This document shows positions 45,043-53,665 of a stretch of 64,000 nucleotides of DNA, piece after piece. Origin of the DNA: Nonomuraea jabiensis. GTDB lineage: Bacteria; Actinomycetota; Actinomycetes; Streptosporangiales; Streptosporangiaceae. Numbering within the stretch: position 1 is the stretch's first letter; every line of letters starts with the position of its first letter. The notes beneath the pieces were generated by a model. That model had not been told where the DNA came from, searched no databases, and saw nothing but the letters and a program-made list of their open reading frames with translations. The stretch covers positions 7,514,501 to 7,578,500 of the forward strand of contig NZ_JACHMB010000001.1 of NCBI RefSeq assembly GCF_014204795.1. The letters run 5' to 3'. The position numbers and the translations under genes are program-made.

Positions 45043-48000
45043 ATGGCACACTTGATGACACCTCTCACTCCCGCGGACCCGCACCGCCTCGGCGGCTACT
45101 GGCTGGCCCACCGGCTGGGCGCGGGCGGCCAGGGCGTCGTCTACGAGGGCTACGGAGAGGTGGGAGAGCGGGTCGCGATCAAGGTCCCCAGGTACGACAG
45201 CGCCGAATCACGCGCCAGACTCGCGAAGGAGGCGGCGGCGGCCCAGCGGGTGGCCTCGTTCTGCACCGCCAAGGTGATCGAGGCACAGGTCGATGCGGCT
45301 CCGCTGTACATCGTCAGCGAGTTCGTGCCAGGGCCGAGCCTGAGGCGGGTGGTGGCGGGGTCGGGGTCGTACGAGAAGGACGCGCTGCGCCGGCTGGCGG
45401 TCGGGGTGGCGACCGCGCTGACCGCCATCCACCAGGGCGGGATCGTGCATCGCGACCTCAAGCCGGACAACATCATCATGGGGCCGGACGGGCCGCGCGT
45501 GATCGATTTCGGCGTGGCCCGTGAGGTGGGGCCGACGACGAGCGGGCCGATCATGGGCACGCCCGGATACATGCCGCCGGAGGTGTTCTCGGGGCGGGGC
45601 GCGAGCGAGGCGGCCGACCTGTGGGCGTGGGCGATGGTGGTGCTGTTCGCGGCCCGGGGCAAGGACGTGATCGAGGCGGGGGATCCGGCCGCCGTCATCG
45701 GGCGGGTGATGGAGTTCGAGCCGGACGTGTGCGGCCTGCCTGAACCCCTGGACGCGCTGGTGGCCGCAGCGCTTGCCCGGGATCCCACGCAGCGGCCAGC
45801 CGCCGGACAGGTGCTGCTGCGGCTGCTGGGCCATGGCGGCCAGGCGCCGCTCCGCCGCGGCGACGACCTGCTCGAACGCGGCCTTACGCAGGCGGGTGCC
45901 CTGACCGGACGGCCCGAGCCCGATCTGGGCGCGATCGCGGAGGAGCTCTACGGCGAGCTGACCGAGGCCGAGCGGGCGACCGTGCCCGAGGTGTTCCTGC
46001 GGATGATCGACGGCGACGAACTCCGGGCCGTCGGCAGGGACGAGCTGCCGGACTCGCAGGCCGTGGACGCGATGCTCACGGTGTTCGGCGCCGCGGGCCT
46101 GGTCACGCGGTCCGGTCCCGCGTACGAACTGGCCACGCCCGGCCTCCTGCACGCCTGGCCCCGGCTGCGCGACTGGGTGGCGGGCAACCGCGAAGGGCTG
46201 CCCGTCCACCGGCGGCTCGCCGAGGCGGCCGCGCTGTGGGACGAGCATGGCAGAAGACCGGCCGACCTGCTGCACGGCTCGGCACTCGACCGGACGCTGC
46301 AGTGGGCCGCCACCGCGCACAAGGATCTCACGCTGGGACGGCGCGAACGCGAGTTCCTCGACGAGGCGGTGAGCCTGGCCCGTTCGAGGGCGAGGAGACG
46401 CCGTCTGGTCGCGGCGGCCCTGGCCGTACTGCTCGTGGTGGCGCTCGGCGGGCTCGGCACCGCGGAGTACCTGCGCAAGGAGTCGAGCCGCCAGCGCGAC
46501 GACGCGCTGGCGCGGGAGCTCGCGATGCGAGCCGCCGACCTGCGGCAGAGCGATCCTCAGGTCGCGAAGCTGCTGAGCGTGGCCGGCTGGCGGCTGAGCC
46601 CGGAGCTGCCCGAGACGCGCGGCGCGCTCTACGACTCGCTCTCTCAGACCGCGACCTCCGTCTTCCTCGACCCCGACTACACGGCCGCGACCGTGCAGAA
46701 CCTCAGCCAGGACGGCCGCGTGCTCGTGTCCGTGGACGGCGGGACAGCCAGGATCTGGGACGTCACCGGCCAACGGCGGATCGGCGTGCTGTCCGGGGTG
46801 AGCGCGGAGGTGTCCCAAGCCGCGCTCGCCCCCGACGGGCGCACCCTGGCCCTCCTCGACCGCGAGGGGGTACGGCTGTGGGACACGCGCACCGGAAGAC
46901 CGCTCGGGGCCCCCATCGCCCGTCAAGGCAGGCCATCGGGCGGCGGCACGCTGAGCTTCGACGGCTCCGGGCACTACCTCGCCATCCCCTGGGGAGCGAA
47001 AGCCCTGCCCGAATGGTGGGACGTCGCCAAGCGTAAGCAACTCACCGCTCCCTCGGGAGCCGCGCTCAACGCGATCAGCCGGGACGGCCGCTTCGGCTAC
47101 GTGGTTAAAGGCCATGACGCGGAGTTGTGGGACCTGCGCCGGGGCAAGAGGACGCCGATCCCGCCGATCGAGCAGGACAAGGGCGTCATCAACCAGACCA
47201 CCTTCAGCGACGACGGCAAGATGATGATGACCACGGAGCTGGTGAATTCGAAAGAGACGAGCAGGATCCGTATGTTCGAGCTGCCGTCCGGTGCGGAGGT
47301 GATGGAGCAGGAGGGCGGGATGGGGCCGGGGGGCGGGGTGGGCCCGGAGGCCGGTTTCGTCTTCGGCGACGCTTTCATCGCCAACTGGGGCGACCGGGAG
47401 CGACTGACCTTGCAGCGGCACTCCACCCCTGACACGGTGGACAGCCAGACCATGCCCACCTTCTTCGACGCGGCGTACAGCCAGGCCATGCCCGCCTTCG
47501 TCGGCGGGCTCCGCTTCGACCTCGCCGACCGGGCCGTCCGCTATCTGGATGAACACGGCGCCGTCCATACCGAGGACGTCTCGATGGTGTTCGACCAGCC
47601 GATCGGCGGCGGCGAGAGCGGGGACGTACGGCTGGCTCCCTCCACGCGCGTGCTGGCCGCGATCTGGGGGGACCGGGTGGAGGTCAGGGACGCGGTGACG
47701 GGCCGCGCTTTGATGAAACTGATCAGCCGGTCGGGCGGTGGCGGCGCGACCGCCTTCAGTCCCGACGGCCGCCGGCTCGCCCTGGCCGCCGACGACACGG
47801 TCCACATTGTGGATCTGACCGGGTTCAAGGTGTCGGCCCGGCTCAAGCTGGGGGGTGGCATCGAGCAGGGCGCCCAGGCGCTGGCGTTCAGTCCGGACGG
47901 ACGCACGCTGGCCGTGTCGCGCTACGGGGAGCGCGGTCGCGTCGAACTGTGGGACCTCGAACGCGGATCTCGACGAGCCGAGACGGGGACAGGCGCGACA

Positions 48001-48570
48001 GACCTCGCCTTCCGCCCCGACGGACGGCTGCTCGTGACCGGAAACCCGCTCCAGCTCATCGATCCGGAGAAGGGCGTCACCCGGCCTCCCGAACAGGGCA
48101 CCGGGCAGCTCGCCGGCGCCTTCGCCTTCAGCCCGGACGGCCGGCAGGTGGCCTTCTCCGGGCCCGGCCGGCTCACTCTGTGGGACGGCGACGTCAGGAC
48201 CAGAATCGCCGAGTTCCCCGCAGTGCCGGGCAGCGAGGTCACCATGCTGGCCTGGTCGCCTGATGGGCGCACGCTCGCGACGTACGAGAAGGGCTTGCGC
48301 GTACGTCTCTGGGACGTGCCGAGCCGGCGACCGCTGGGCGTCGTCTTCGACGGCAAGCAGGCGGCGGACGGCGCCGACGGCGGGTCAGTGGCGTTCTCTG
48401 CGGACGGCACGAAACTCCGCGCCGCCGCCCCCGACGGCACGATCCGTGTGTTCGACGTGGACGAGCGGCACGTGGCCGCGACCCTGTGCGTGCGCGCCGG
48501 TCGTACGCTTACCGCCGGTGAATGGTCCCGCCACCTGCCTGGCATCGAACCGTTCGCGGTGTGCCCCTAG
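45043..48570 (+). CDS. Serine/threonine kinase fused to a helical domain, membrane helix and WD40-like propellers
   Basis: Encodes 1175 residues. Kinase: LGAGGQGVVYEG, Lys in VAIKVP, HRDLKPDN (about 136), IDFGVARE. From about 285 a helical/winged region follows (AIAEELYGELTEAERATVPE, WPRLRDWVAGNREGL), like the segment after the NTPase in nSTAND1-WD40 proteins, but no P-loop is present. Next come a basic stop and one membrane helix (about 453-472), then the SRQRDDALARELAMRAADLR segment that precedes propellers in that family, and WD40-like repeats (FSPDGRRLALA, FSPDGRTLAVS) to the end. The kinase should lie in the cytoplasm and the propellers outside. A second ATG is at 45055. Confidence 0.9.
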   Translation: MAHLMTPLTPADPHRLGGYWLAHRLGAGGQGVVYEGYGEVGERVAIKVPRYDSAESRARLAKEAAAAQRVASFCTAKVIEAQVDAAPLYIVSEFVPGPSLRRVVAGSGSYEKDALRRLAVGVATALTAIHQGGIVHRDLKPDNIIMGPDGPRVIDFGVAREVGPTTSGPIMGTPGYMPPEVFSGRGASEAADLWAWAMVVLFAARGKDVIEAGDPAAVIGRVMEFEPDVCGLPEPLDALVAAALARDPTQRPAAGQVLLRLLGHGGQAPLRRGDDLLERGLTQAGALTGRPEPDLGAIAEELYGELTEAERATVPEVFLRMIDGDELRAVGRDELPDSQAVDAMLTVFGAAGLVTRSGPAYELATPGLLHAWPRLRDWVAGNREGLPVHRRLAEAAALWDEHGRRPADLLHGSALDRTLQWAATAHKDLTLGRREREFLDEAVSLARSRARRRRLVAAALAVLLVVALGGLGTAEYLRKESSRQRDDALARELAMRAADLRQSDPQVAKLLSVAGWRLSPELPETRGALYDSLSQTATSVFLDPDYTAATVQNLSQDGRVLVSVDGGTARIWDVTGQRRIGVLSGVSAEVSQAALAPDGRTLALLDREGVRLWDTRTGRPLGAPIARQGRPSGGGTLSFDGSGHYLAIPWGAKALPEWWDVAKRKQLTAPSGAALNAISRDGRFGYVVKGHDAELWDLRRGKRTPIPPIEQDKGVINQTTFSDDGKMMMTTELVNSKETSRIRMFELPSGAEVMEQEGGMGPGGGVGPEAGFVFGDAFIANWGDRERLTLQRHSTPDTVDSQTMPTFFDAAYSQAMPAFVGGLRFDLADRAVRYLDEHGAVHTEDVSMVFDQPIGGGESGDVRLAPSTRVLAAIWGDRVEVRDAVTGRALMKLISRSGGGGATAFSPDGRRLALAADDTVHIVDLTGFKVSARLKLGGGIEQGAQALAFSPDGRTLAVSRYGERGRVELWDLERGSRRAETGTGATDLAFRPDGRLLVTGNPLQLIDPEKGVTRPPEQGTGQLAGAFAFSPDGRQVAFSGPGRLTLWDGDVRTRIAEFPAVPGSEVTMLAWSPDGRTLATYEKGLRVRLWDVPSRRPLGVVFDGKQAADGADGGSVAFSADGTKLRAAAPDGTIRVFDVDERHVAATLCVRAGRTLTAGEWSRHLPGIEPFAVCP

Positions 48571-48664
48571 CCAGTAGGGCAGCGGGAATACCGGAGCCAC
48601 CAGTGAGGTGGTCGGGGTCGAGGGCATCCAGACGCTGTTCGGCCACGCTCGCTTGTCTGGCGCG

Positions 48665-49981
48665 TCACCGGGTTGCCGGCCGTGGCGTCAGATTCATGCG
48701 GATCCCGTCCGCGGCCCACAGCACGAACCGTTCGACGGGGACGACGTCATGTCCGGAGACCGGCTGGAAGCGGAACCTTCTCAGGAGGATCGCCAGCACC
48801 AGCTCGGCCTCCATCGTGGCCAGGCGCGCGCCCTCACAACTGCGCGGCCCGAGGCCGAACGGGATGTAGGCGTAGCGAGGCCGGCCGGCGACCTGGTCGG
48901 GGGTGAAACGGCCGGGGTCGAAGGTCTCGGGATCGGGCCAGTACTGCGGGTTCATGTGGACGGCCCAGAACGGATAGAAGATGGTCGTCCCGGTGGGGAT
49001 CTCGTAGCCGGCCAGGACGAGGTCCTCGGTGGTCTCGCGAGCCCCGTACGGACCCGGCGGATACAGGCGCATCGACTCCTTGAGCGCCATCTGAAGACGG
49101 GTCAGCCGGTTGAGGTCGGCGTACTCGGGTGCGACCCGATCGGACAGGACCTCGTCGATCTCCGCCGTGACCCGCTCGGCCTCGGCGGGGTGCCGGGAGA
49201 GCAGGTAGAGGGTCCACGAGACCGCCACGCCGGTCGTGTGATGGGCGGCAAGCATGATCATCAACACGGTGTCCCGCACGCGGGCCGGGCTCATCCCCGC
49301 CGCGACCAACGCCGCGGCCAGGGCGTTGCCGTCCTGATGGGCCGGGGCGAGCACGTCGTTCACGGTCGCGCGCAGGTAGGTCAGGGCCTCCTCGGCACGC
49401 TTGCGTCTCTGCTCCTCGGTTCCCGGGTCGGCCGGCTGGTACTGACGGCCCAGGTATTCCGTGAGCACCACCTCGAAGGCCGCCACGACCTCGTCCGGGT
49501 CGTGAACGCCGTTGCCGAGGGCGTACCGGCAGATCATCCGGAGCGACAGCGCGCTCAGGTCCTTCTGCAGCTCGACCGGTCCCTCGCCGGCCTGTTCCGC
49601 CCACCGGTCCGCCAGCCGGCCGGCGAGCGCGCTCAAGCCGGGGAAGTGGGCCTCGTGGGAGCGGCGGCCGGCCAGTACGGACAGGACCGCGCGGCGCCAT
49701 GGCGTGTGCTCGTCCGCGGGCAGGGTCTGCAGGTTGCCGGCCTCGCACAGCGGGGCCAGGAACGCGAACAGCTCCTCCGGCCGCTTGTCGATCCCGGCGG
49801 TGGCCTCGAGCAACACCGGGTCCGCGATGGAGACCGCTGAGTCCGTGCCGGGCAGCTCGAAACGTACGACCGGCCCGTACTCGGCGTGCAGCCGCAGTTG
49901 ATAGGCGTGCAGGCCGCCCGCGGCAGCGATGTCATGCAGCCCGCCGTCACCCCGCACGGGCGGTCCGGGAATCACCGACAC
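48665..49981 (-). CDS. Cytochrome P450
   Basis: Encodes 438 residues from GTG 49981 (GTG 49975 is also possible; GGAGGG lies just upstream). The I-helix reads LAAHHTTGV, the K-helix ExxR is KESMR, and the heme loop is FGLGPRSCEGARL with the axial Cys. No membrane anchor, so it is a soluble bacterial P450 needing ferredoxin; no redox partner lies nearby. The substrate is unknown. A gene for an orphan ATPase domain lies 94 bases upstream in the same direction. Confidence 0.95.
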   Translation of the reverse strand: MSVIPGPPVRGDGGLHDIAAAGGLHAYQLRLHAEYGPVVRFELPGTDSAVSIADPVLLEATAGIDKRPEELFAFLAPLCEAGNLQTLPADEHTPWRRAVLSVLAGRRSHEAHFPGLSALAGRLADRWAEQAGEGPVELQKDLSALSLRMICRYALGNGVHDPDEVVAAFEVVLTEYLGRQYQPADPGTEEQRRKRAEEALTYLRATVNDVLAPAHQDGNALAAALVAAGMSPARVRDTVLMIMLAAHHTTGVAVSWTLYLLSRHPAEAERVTAEIDEVLSDRVAPEYADLNRLTRLQMALKESMRLYPPGPYGARETTEDLVLAGYEIPTGTTIFYPFWAVHMNPQYWPDPETFDPGRFTPDQVAGRPRYAYIPFGLGPRSCEGARLATMEAELVLAILLRRFRFQPVSGHDVVPVERFVLWAADGIRMNLTPRPATR

Positions 49982-50075
49982 GTTCCCTCCATGGACATAC
50001 GGATCTCTTCCACGTATCTCTCGTGAAAGGCTGCTTGGCAAGGTGCCGAGCACCCGCAGCCGGAGGGGCAGAGGC

Positions 50076-50474
50076 TTACAGCGGCAGCTCCAGCGTGACG
50101 GTCGTCCCGTTGCCGACCGATGAGGCGATGTCGTACCGCCCTCCCAACGCGGCGGCCCGGGCGTGAAGCCCGCTCCGGTCGATGACCCCGTGCGAGCCGA
50201 GCCCCGGCCCGTCGTCGCAGACGGTCAGCCGCAACGTGACCCCTGCGGTCAGCGCCATCGAGACGTACGTGGCCCGCTCGACGGCCGAGAACGCCTCGAC
50301 CAGCACCTCGAACGCGAGAAGGGCCGCTTCGCGGGAAACCGCGCCCTCCGGCAGCGCCCACACCTCCACCGGAATCCCCGCCTGCTCGCCCCAATCGGCC
50401 ACGAACGCCTTCACCGACTCCCGCAGGCCTGTGACAGGCGACGGCCCAATGATCACATCCGGTACCACGGTCAT
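50076..50474 (-). CDS. Orphan GHKL ATPase domain protein (NarX/DesK-type HATPase)
   Basis: Encodes 132 residues. The G1 box CDDGPGL and the end GLHARAAALGGRYDIASSVGNGTTVTLELPL (given in parts: GLHARAAALGG, SVGNGTTVTLELPL) match the ATPase domain of NarL-partner kinases. The N-box is weak (AFEVLVEAFSAVERATYV), and no dimerisation/phospho-His domain is present. AAGGAGGGGG lies before the ATG, so this is an intact small gene rather than a fragment. It may act as an anti-sigma-like or accessory kinase. Confidence 0.75.
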   Translation of the reverse strand: MTVVPDVIIGPSPVTGLRESVKAFVADWGEQAGIPVEVWALPEGAVSREAALLAFEVLVEAFSAVERATYVSMALTAGVTLRLTVCDDGPGLGSHGVIDRSGLHARAAALGGRYDIASSVGNGTTVTLELPL

Positions 50475-50534
50475 GACACCCCCTCCTTATGGCACCAGGG
50501 TCATGGAGGGGTCTTGGAGCCGCATGGTGATGAG

Positions 50535-50547
50535 ATGAGATTCTCAT
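50535..50547. promoter_or_regulatory. 13-base palindrome upstream of the orphan ATPase gene
   Basis: ATGAGA (50535-50540) and TCTCAT (50542-50547) are perfect arms around one base, 61 bases before the start at 50474. Possible operator. Confidence 0.4.
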
Positions 50548-50689
50548 GAATCGGGCCCGGTCCCGCGCCGGCGGTTGCTCGGCCTCCTCGACGTCACCGC
50601 CCCATCCGCGACGGAGAAACACCACGGGACGCACAAGAGCCCGGCGTGCGCGGACCTCATACGTCCCGTGGAGCAAGACTTCCGTGCGG

Positions 50690-51139
50690 TCAGTCGCTGC
50701 CCAGCGGCTCCAGCACGAACACCGGGATCTCCCGGTCCGTCTTCTTCTGATAGTCGGCGTACGGCGGATACGCCGCCACCGCCCGCTCCCACCACTCGGC
50801 CTTCTCCGCGCCGGTCACCTCACGGGCCTTCATGTCCTGCTTGACAGGGCCGTCCTGAAGTTCCACGTGGGGGTGGGCCTTGATGTTGAAGTACCAGACG
50901 GGATGCTTGGGGGCGCCGCCCTGCGAGGCGACCACGGCGTATCGGCCTTCGTGCTCCACCCGCATCAGCGGGATCTTACGGATCTTGCGGCTCTTGGCAC
51001 CCAGGGTGATCAGCAAAATGACGGGCAGGCCCGTGTCCATCAGGGTCGTTCCCTTGGTGCCGCCGGAGCTCTCGTACAGCTCCACTTGCTCGCGCACCCA
51101 GGGCGTCGGGCTGGGTTCGTACTCACCCTCAAGAGGCAT
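50690..51139 (-). CDS. Ddn-like deazaflavin (F420)-dependent nitroreductase family protein
   Basis: Encodes 149 residues starting MPLEGEYEPSPTPWVREQVE. The fold markers TLGAKSRKIRKIPLMRVEHEG, YAVVASQGGAPKHPVWYFN and REVTGAEKAEWWERAVAAYP are those of the F420H2-dependent Ddn/Rv3547 family of small split-barrel reductases. ATG 51139 has AAGGG nine bases upstream; a longer form from 51148 is possible. Natural substrates are quinones or similar acceptors. Confidence 0.92.
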   Translation of the reverse strand: MPLEGEYEPSPTPWVREQVELYESSGGTKGTTLMDTGLPVILLITLGAKSRKIRKIPLMRVEHEGRYAVVASQGGAPKHPVWYFNIKAHPHVELQDGPVKQDMKAREVTGAEKAEWWERAVAAYPPYADYQKKTDREIPVFVLEPLGSD

Positions 51140-51280
51140 GGCGTCCATCCCTTGGTCGGTTACGTGTGACTCACGTTCTGGACGCTCCAACACCCGGCCC
51201 GTGGGTTTTCATCCACGCGTCAGTCTCGGTTGCGCGGGGACCGCCTCGCTGGTCGCCGCCCTGGCAGGGCAGTGGCTCCC

Positions 51281-51315
51281 GAGCCTGATACCTCCTCGGT
51301 CGGGGTGTCAGGCTC
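51281..51315 (-). terminator. Terminator after the secreted protein gene at 51330
   Basis: GAGCCTGATACC (from 51281) pairs with GGTGTCAGGCTC (to 51315), a 12-bp stem with one G-U pair, just beyond the minus-strand stop. Confidence 0.7.
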
Positions 51316-51329
51316 GTTGATCGTCGGGC

Positions 51330-51854
51330 TCAGAGCTTCCGGATCGATACGGCGTTGTCGCCGATCCCGCCGCCTCGGGCGTACACGCACAGATAGGTCT
51401 GCACGACAGCGACGACGGTCCAGCCGGGCGGCGCCGACTGGACGCCGCAGATGGTGAGTGTGCGACCGGAGGGCAGACCATTGATGTTGGTGAGGGTCTG
51501 CTGATTGTTGAGGACGCCGTTAGGAGTCTTGCTGATTTCACAGTTGTAGGAGTAGGACAGCGCCGTGGCATAGAACCCGGCCGGGGGCGGAGGCGTGATG
51601 CAGGTGGTCACCGTGCCGCCGGGGGAGGTGTCGCTGATGACCTGGATGGTTTTCGCGTTGTAGTAGATGGTGCCGGGCTGGCCGCACTGGTACCAGTCGA
51701 AGTAAGCCGTCGGCATCGAGCCGGTGGGGATGGGGGCGTTTGCGCAGACGGTCGAGCTGGGGCCGAGCATCTGCGCCGATGCTCCTGCCGGGGAGGGAGA
51801 AAGACACATGACGGCGGCCGCCGCGACGACGATGGCGGTCAGCAGTCTTCTCAT
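51330..51854 (-). CDS. Secreted cysteine-containing protein, unknown function
   Basis: Encodes 174 residues. A signal peptide (MRRLLTAIVVAAAAVMC to AGASA) precedes a mature part with six cysteines and repeated Tyr-rich strands (TAYFDWYQCGQPGTIYYN, ATALSYSYNCEISKTP, LTICGVQSAPPGW). Two internal halves look alike (each ending near TxTxC followed by PPGxxxxA), suggesting a duplicated small domain. AGGAG lies before ATG 51854. No known family recognised. Confidence 0.75.
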   Translation of the reverse strand: MRRLLTAIVVAAAAVMCLSPSPAGASAQMLGPSSTVCANAPIPTGSMPTAYFDWYQCGQPGTIYYNAKTIQVISDTSPGGTVTTCITPPPPAGFYATALSYSYNCEISKTPNGVLNNQQTLTNINGLPSGRTLTICGVQSAPPGWTVVAVVQTYLCVYARGGGIGDNAVSIRKL

Positions 51855-52105
51855 CGGCGCTCCTGTCGAATCGATGTTGGGGGACATCACGACTCATCAT
51901 TACTGAGCATCTGCCTCCGAGAAATGCGTGTTGTCGTGTCAATGTGCGAGTGGCATTCTTTGACACACGCATTGCGCGTTTCGACGAAAGCTGCGATACT
52001 TCCCGCCGCAAATAGGATATGCGTTTCGCCTATTTAAGGCAGTGACCTCAATGCCCGCACTCTGCCCGGACAGCGGCAGCGACGAGACAGTGCGGATCTG
52101 AGCAC

Positions 52106-52245
52106 GACGACGAGCTCGGCACTCTGAACCACATCACCGACGACGTCCGGCTGGCGGCGGCGCGGGCCGTGCGCCACGGCAGGAGCGTGTCGTGCGCGTG
52201 GGAGGTCGCCGTGCCGGAGGAGATGGAGCGGTTGCGCAGACGCTC
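52106..52245 (+). pseudogene. N-terminal fragment of a cyclase-family (kynurenine formamidase-like) gene
   Basis: ELGTLNHITDDVRLAAARAV followed by RHGRSVSCAWEV matches the start of actinobacterial cyclase family proteins. After about 45 codons the similarity ends and the frame becomes Arg-rich nonsense. The metal-binding HxxxD part is missing. The rest of 51855-52353 holds no gene that I can see. Confidence 0.6.
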
Positions 52246-52308
52246 ACGTCGCCGGCCGGCGTGCTGCTCCCGGCAAGCCTGCTCGTTCCCCCGCCGTCGT
52301 CACCGCGC

Positions 52309-52339
52309 GGACACCAGGGCCGGCACCGCCCTGGTGTCC
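52309..52339 (-). terminator. Terminator after the secreted protein gene at 52354
   Basis: GGACACCAGGGC (52309-52320) and GCCCTGGTGTCC (52328-52339) form a perfect 12-bp stem with a 7-base loop, 15 bases beyond the minus-strand stop. Confidence 0.8.
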
Positions 52340-52353
52340 GGGGACCAGGGCCG

Positions 52354-53385
52354 TCAGCGGAAGTCGGAGATGCGCAGTACCGCCAGCATGTCCGTCGCTC
52401 GGGAACCGGTCGAGAAGGACGCCTCGGCGCCGACCCAGCCGCGGAAGGCACCGGTGTCGTCGATGATCTGCATGAGCGGTTTGACGTGGGAGTTGCCGGT
52501 GTAGCAGAACTCGTCGCGCTCCATCGCCAGGCAGGTGCACCAGTGCCACAGCGTGTCGCGGCGGTCGGTCTTGGAGATCATCGTGAGGTAGTACTGGATG
52601 GAGGTGATGTTGGCGCTCGTTCCGCCGCCGTACTTGGGGCAGCCGCCCTCCTTCTTGCAGGCGCTGTTCGAGGAGGGCTGGAGGTAGGTCAGGCACGAGG
52701 TGGTGGCAGAGCAGGCGCGGAAGGAGGACAGGCCGAACGGCTGGTCGTCGGAGGTGACGAGCTTGCCGCCCGCCCAGCTCCTCAGGTCCTGCCTGAGCGA
52801 GCCGGGGAACGCCTTCACCGAGCTCATCGCGCGGCGGGTGCTGAACGCGGCGTTGCTGCCGTAGCCGTACCCGTTCGTGGCCAAGGTGCTCTGCTTGAGG
52901 TCCAGGCGGGCCAGCTTGCCGTCAGGCGAGGTCCGCACGTACCACTGCTCCGTCCACGTCTGGGCGATCTTCCACCGGATGGTGAGCACGTCCCCTGACA
53001 TCGTGTACGTCCCGGTGCGGCTCTCGTCGGGGGCCCCGGTGAAGCCCCCGGCGGTCAGCACCTCGCAGGTGCGAGCCCGCGACTGCTTGCCACCCGCCTT
53101 GGTGGTGCAGCTCGAGTCGGGGACGGTGCCGGTGCGCTGCCTCGCCTGGGGATGACGCTGCCACCACAGGTACATGGCGGCGCTCACCGTGCCGTTCGCG
53201 GCGAAGCGGTAGTTGCCCAGGCGTAGCCAGTTCTGCTGGGAGGCGGCTTTCAGGTGACCCTGTGAGACGACGAAGGTGGTCTTGCCGCCCGGCAACGAGG
53301 CGGCGGAAACCGTGGCTGTGGCGGGGTGTACGGGCAGGATCGTGATGGCGAGTATGAAGGACAGGATTGCCGCTGCGGTACGCAT
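52354..53385 (-). CDS. Secreted protein, unknown function
   Basis: Encodes 343 residues. A signal peptide (MRTAAAILSFILAITILPVH to ATA) precedes a mature part with about eight cysteines and aromatic strands (NYRFAANGTVSAAMYLWWQR, GTYTMSGDVLTIRWKIAQTW). The C-terminus holds WHWCTCLAMERDEFCY. The middle section resembles lipocalin-like small strands, but no family is recognised. Its promoter region lies left of the sulfur region; the CC..TAGG element at 53510 could serve it or the divergent gene. Confidence 0.75.
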   Translation of the reverse strand: MRTAAAILSFILAITILPVHPATATVSAASLPGGKTTFVVSQGHLKAASQQNWLRLGNYRFAANGTVSAAMYLWWQRHPQARQRTGTVPDSSCTTKAGGKQSRARTCEVLTAGGFTGAPDESRTGTYTMSGDVLTIRWKIAQTWTEQWYVRTSPDGKLARLDLKQSTLATNGYGYGSNAAFSTRRAMSSVKAFPGSLRQDLRSWAGGKLVTSDDQPFGLSSFRACSATTSCLTYLQPSSNSACKKEGGCPKYGGGTSANITSIQYYLTMISKTDRRDTLWHWCTCLAMERDEFCYTGNSHVKPLMQIIDDTGAFRGWVGAEASFSTGSRATDMLAVLRISDFR

Positions 53386-53509
53386 GTAGAAGCTCCGGAA
53401 GGCTTACGGGCTTGGCCGATCGTCAACGGGCCACCATATTCGGCCGGGACCGGAAATGTCTTCAAAACCGAACATCGGGTTACCGTCCGTGCGGTCGCCG
53501 CCAGGATAT

Positions 53510-53534
53510 CCCCTAAAAATTAGTAGGAAAAGTT
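53510..53534. promoter_or_regulatory. Shared sulfur-region element A
   Basis: CCCCTAAAAATTAGTAGGAA (from 53510) contains the dyad CCTA-N8-TAGG and is followed by AAGTTGATATC. It resembles elements at 55552, 55594 and 57564. The nearest starts are the secreted protein (53385, minus) and the propeller protein (53666, plus). Confidence 0.5.
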
Positions 53535-53665
53535 GATATCGTCGGCGTGAGATCGTACATCACCGCTCACGGATGCCCCCAGCGGTGACGACCGCCTCGA
53601 AGGAAACGTTCAAAGGAAGGTCATCGTCCGTGCCCGACTCCACGCCGTCGCCTAGTCTCGCGACC

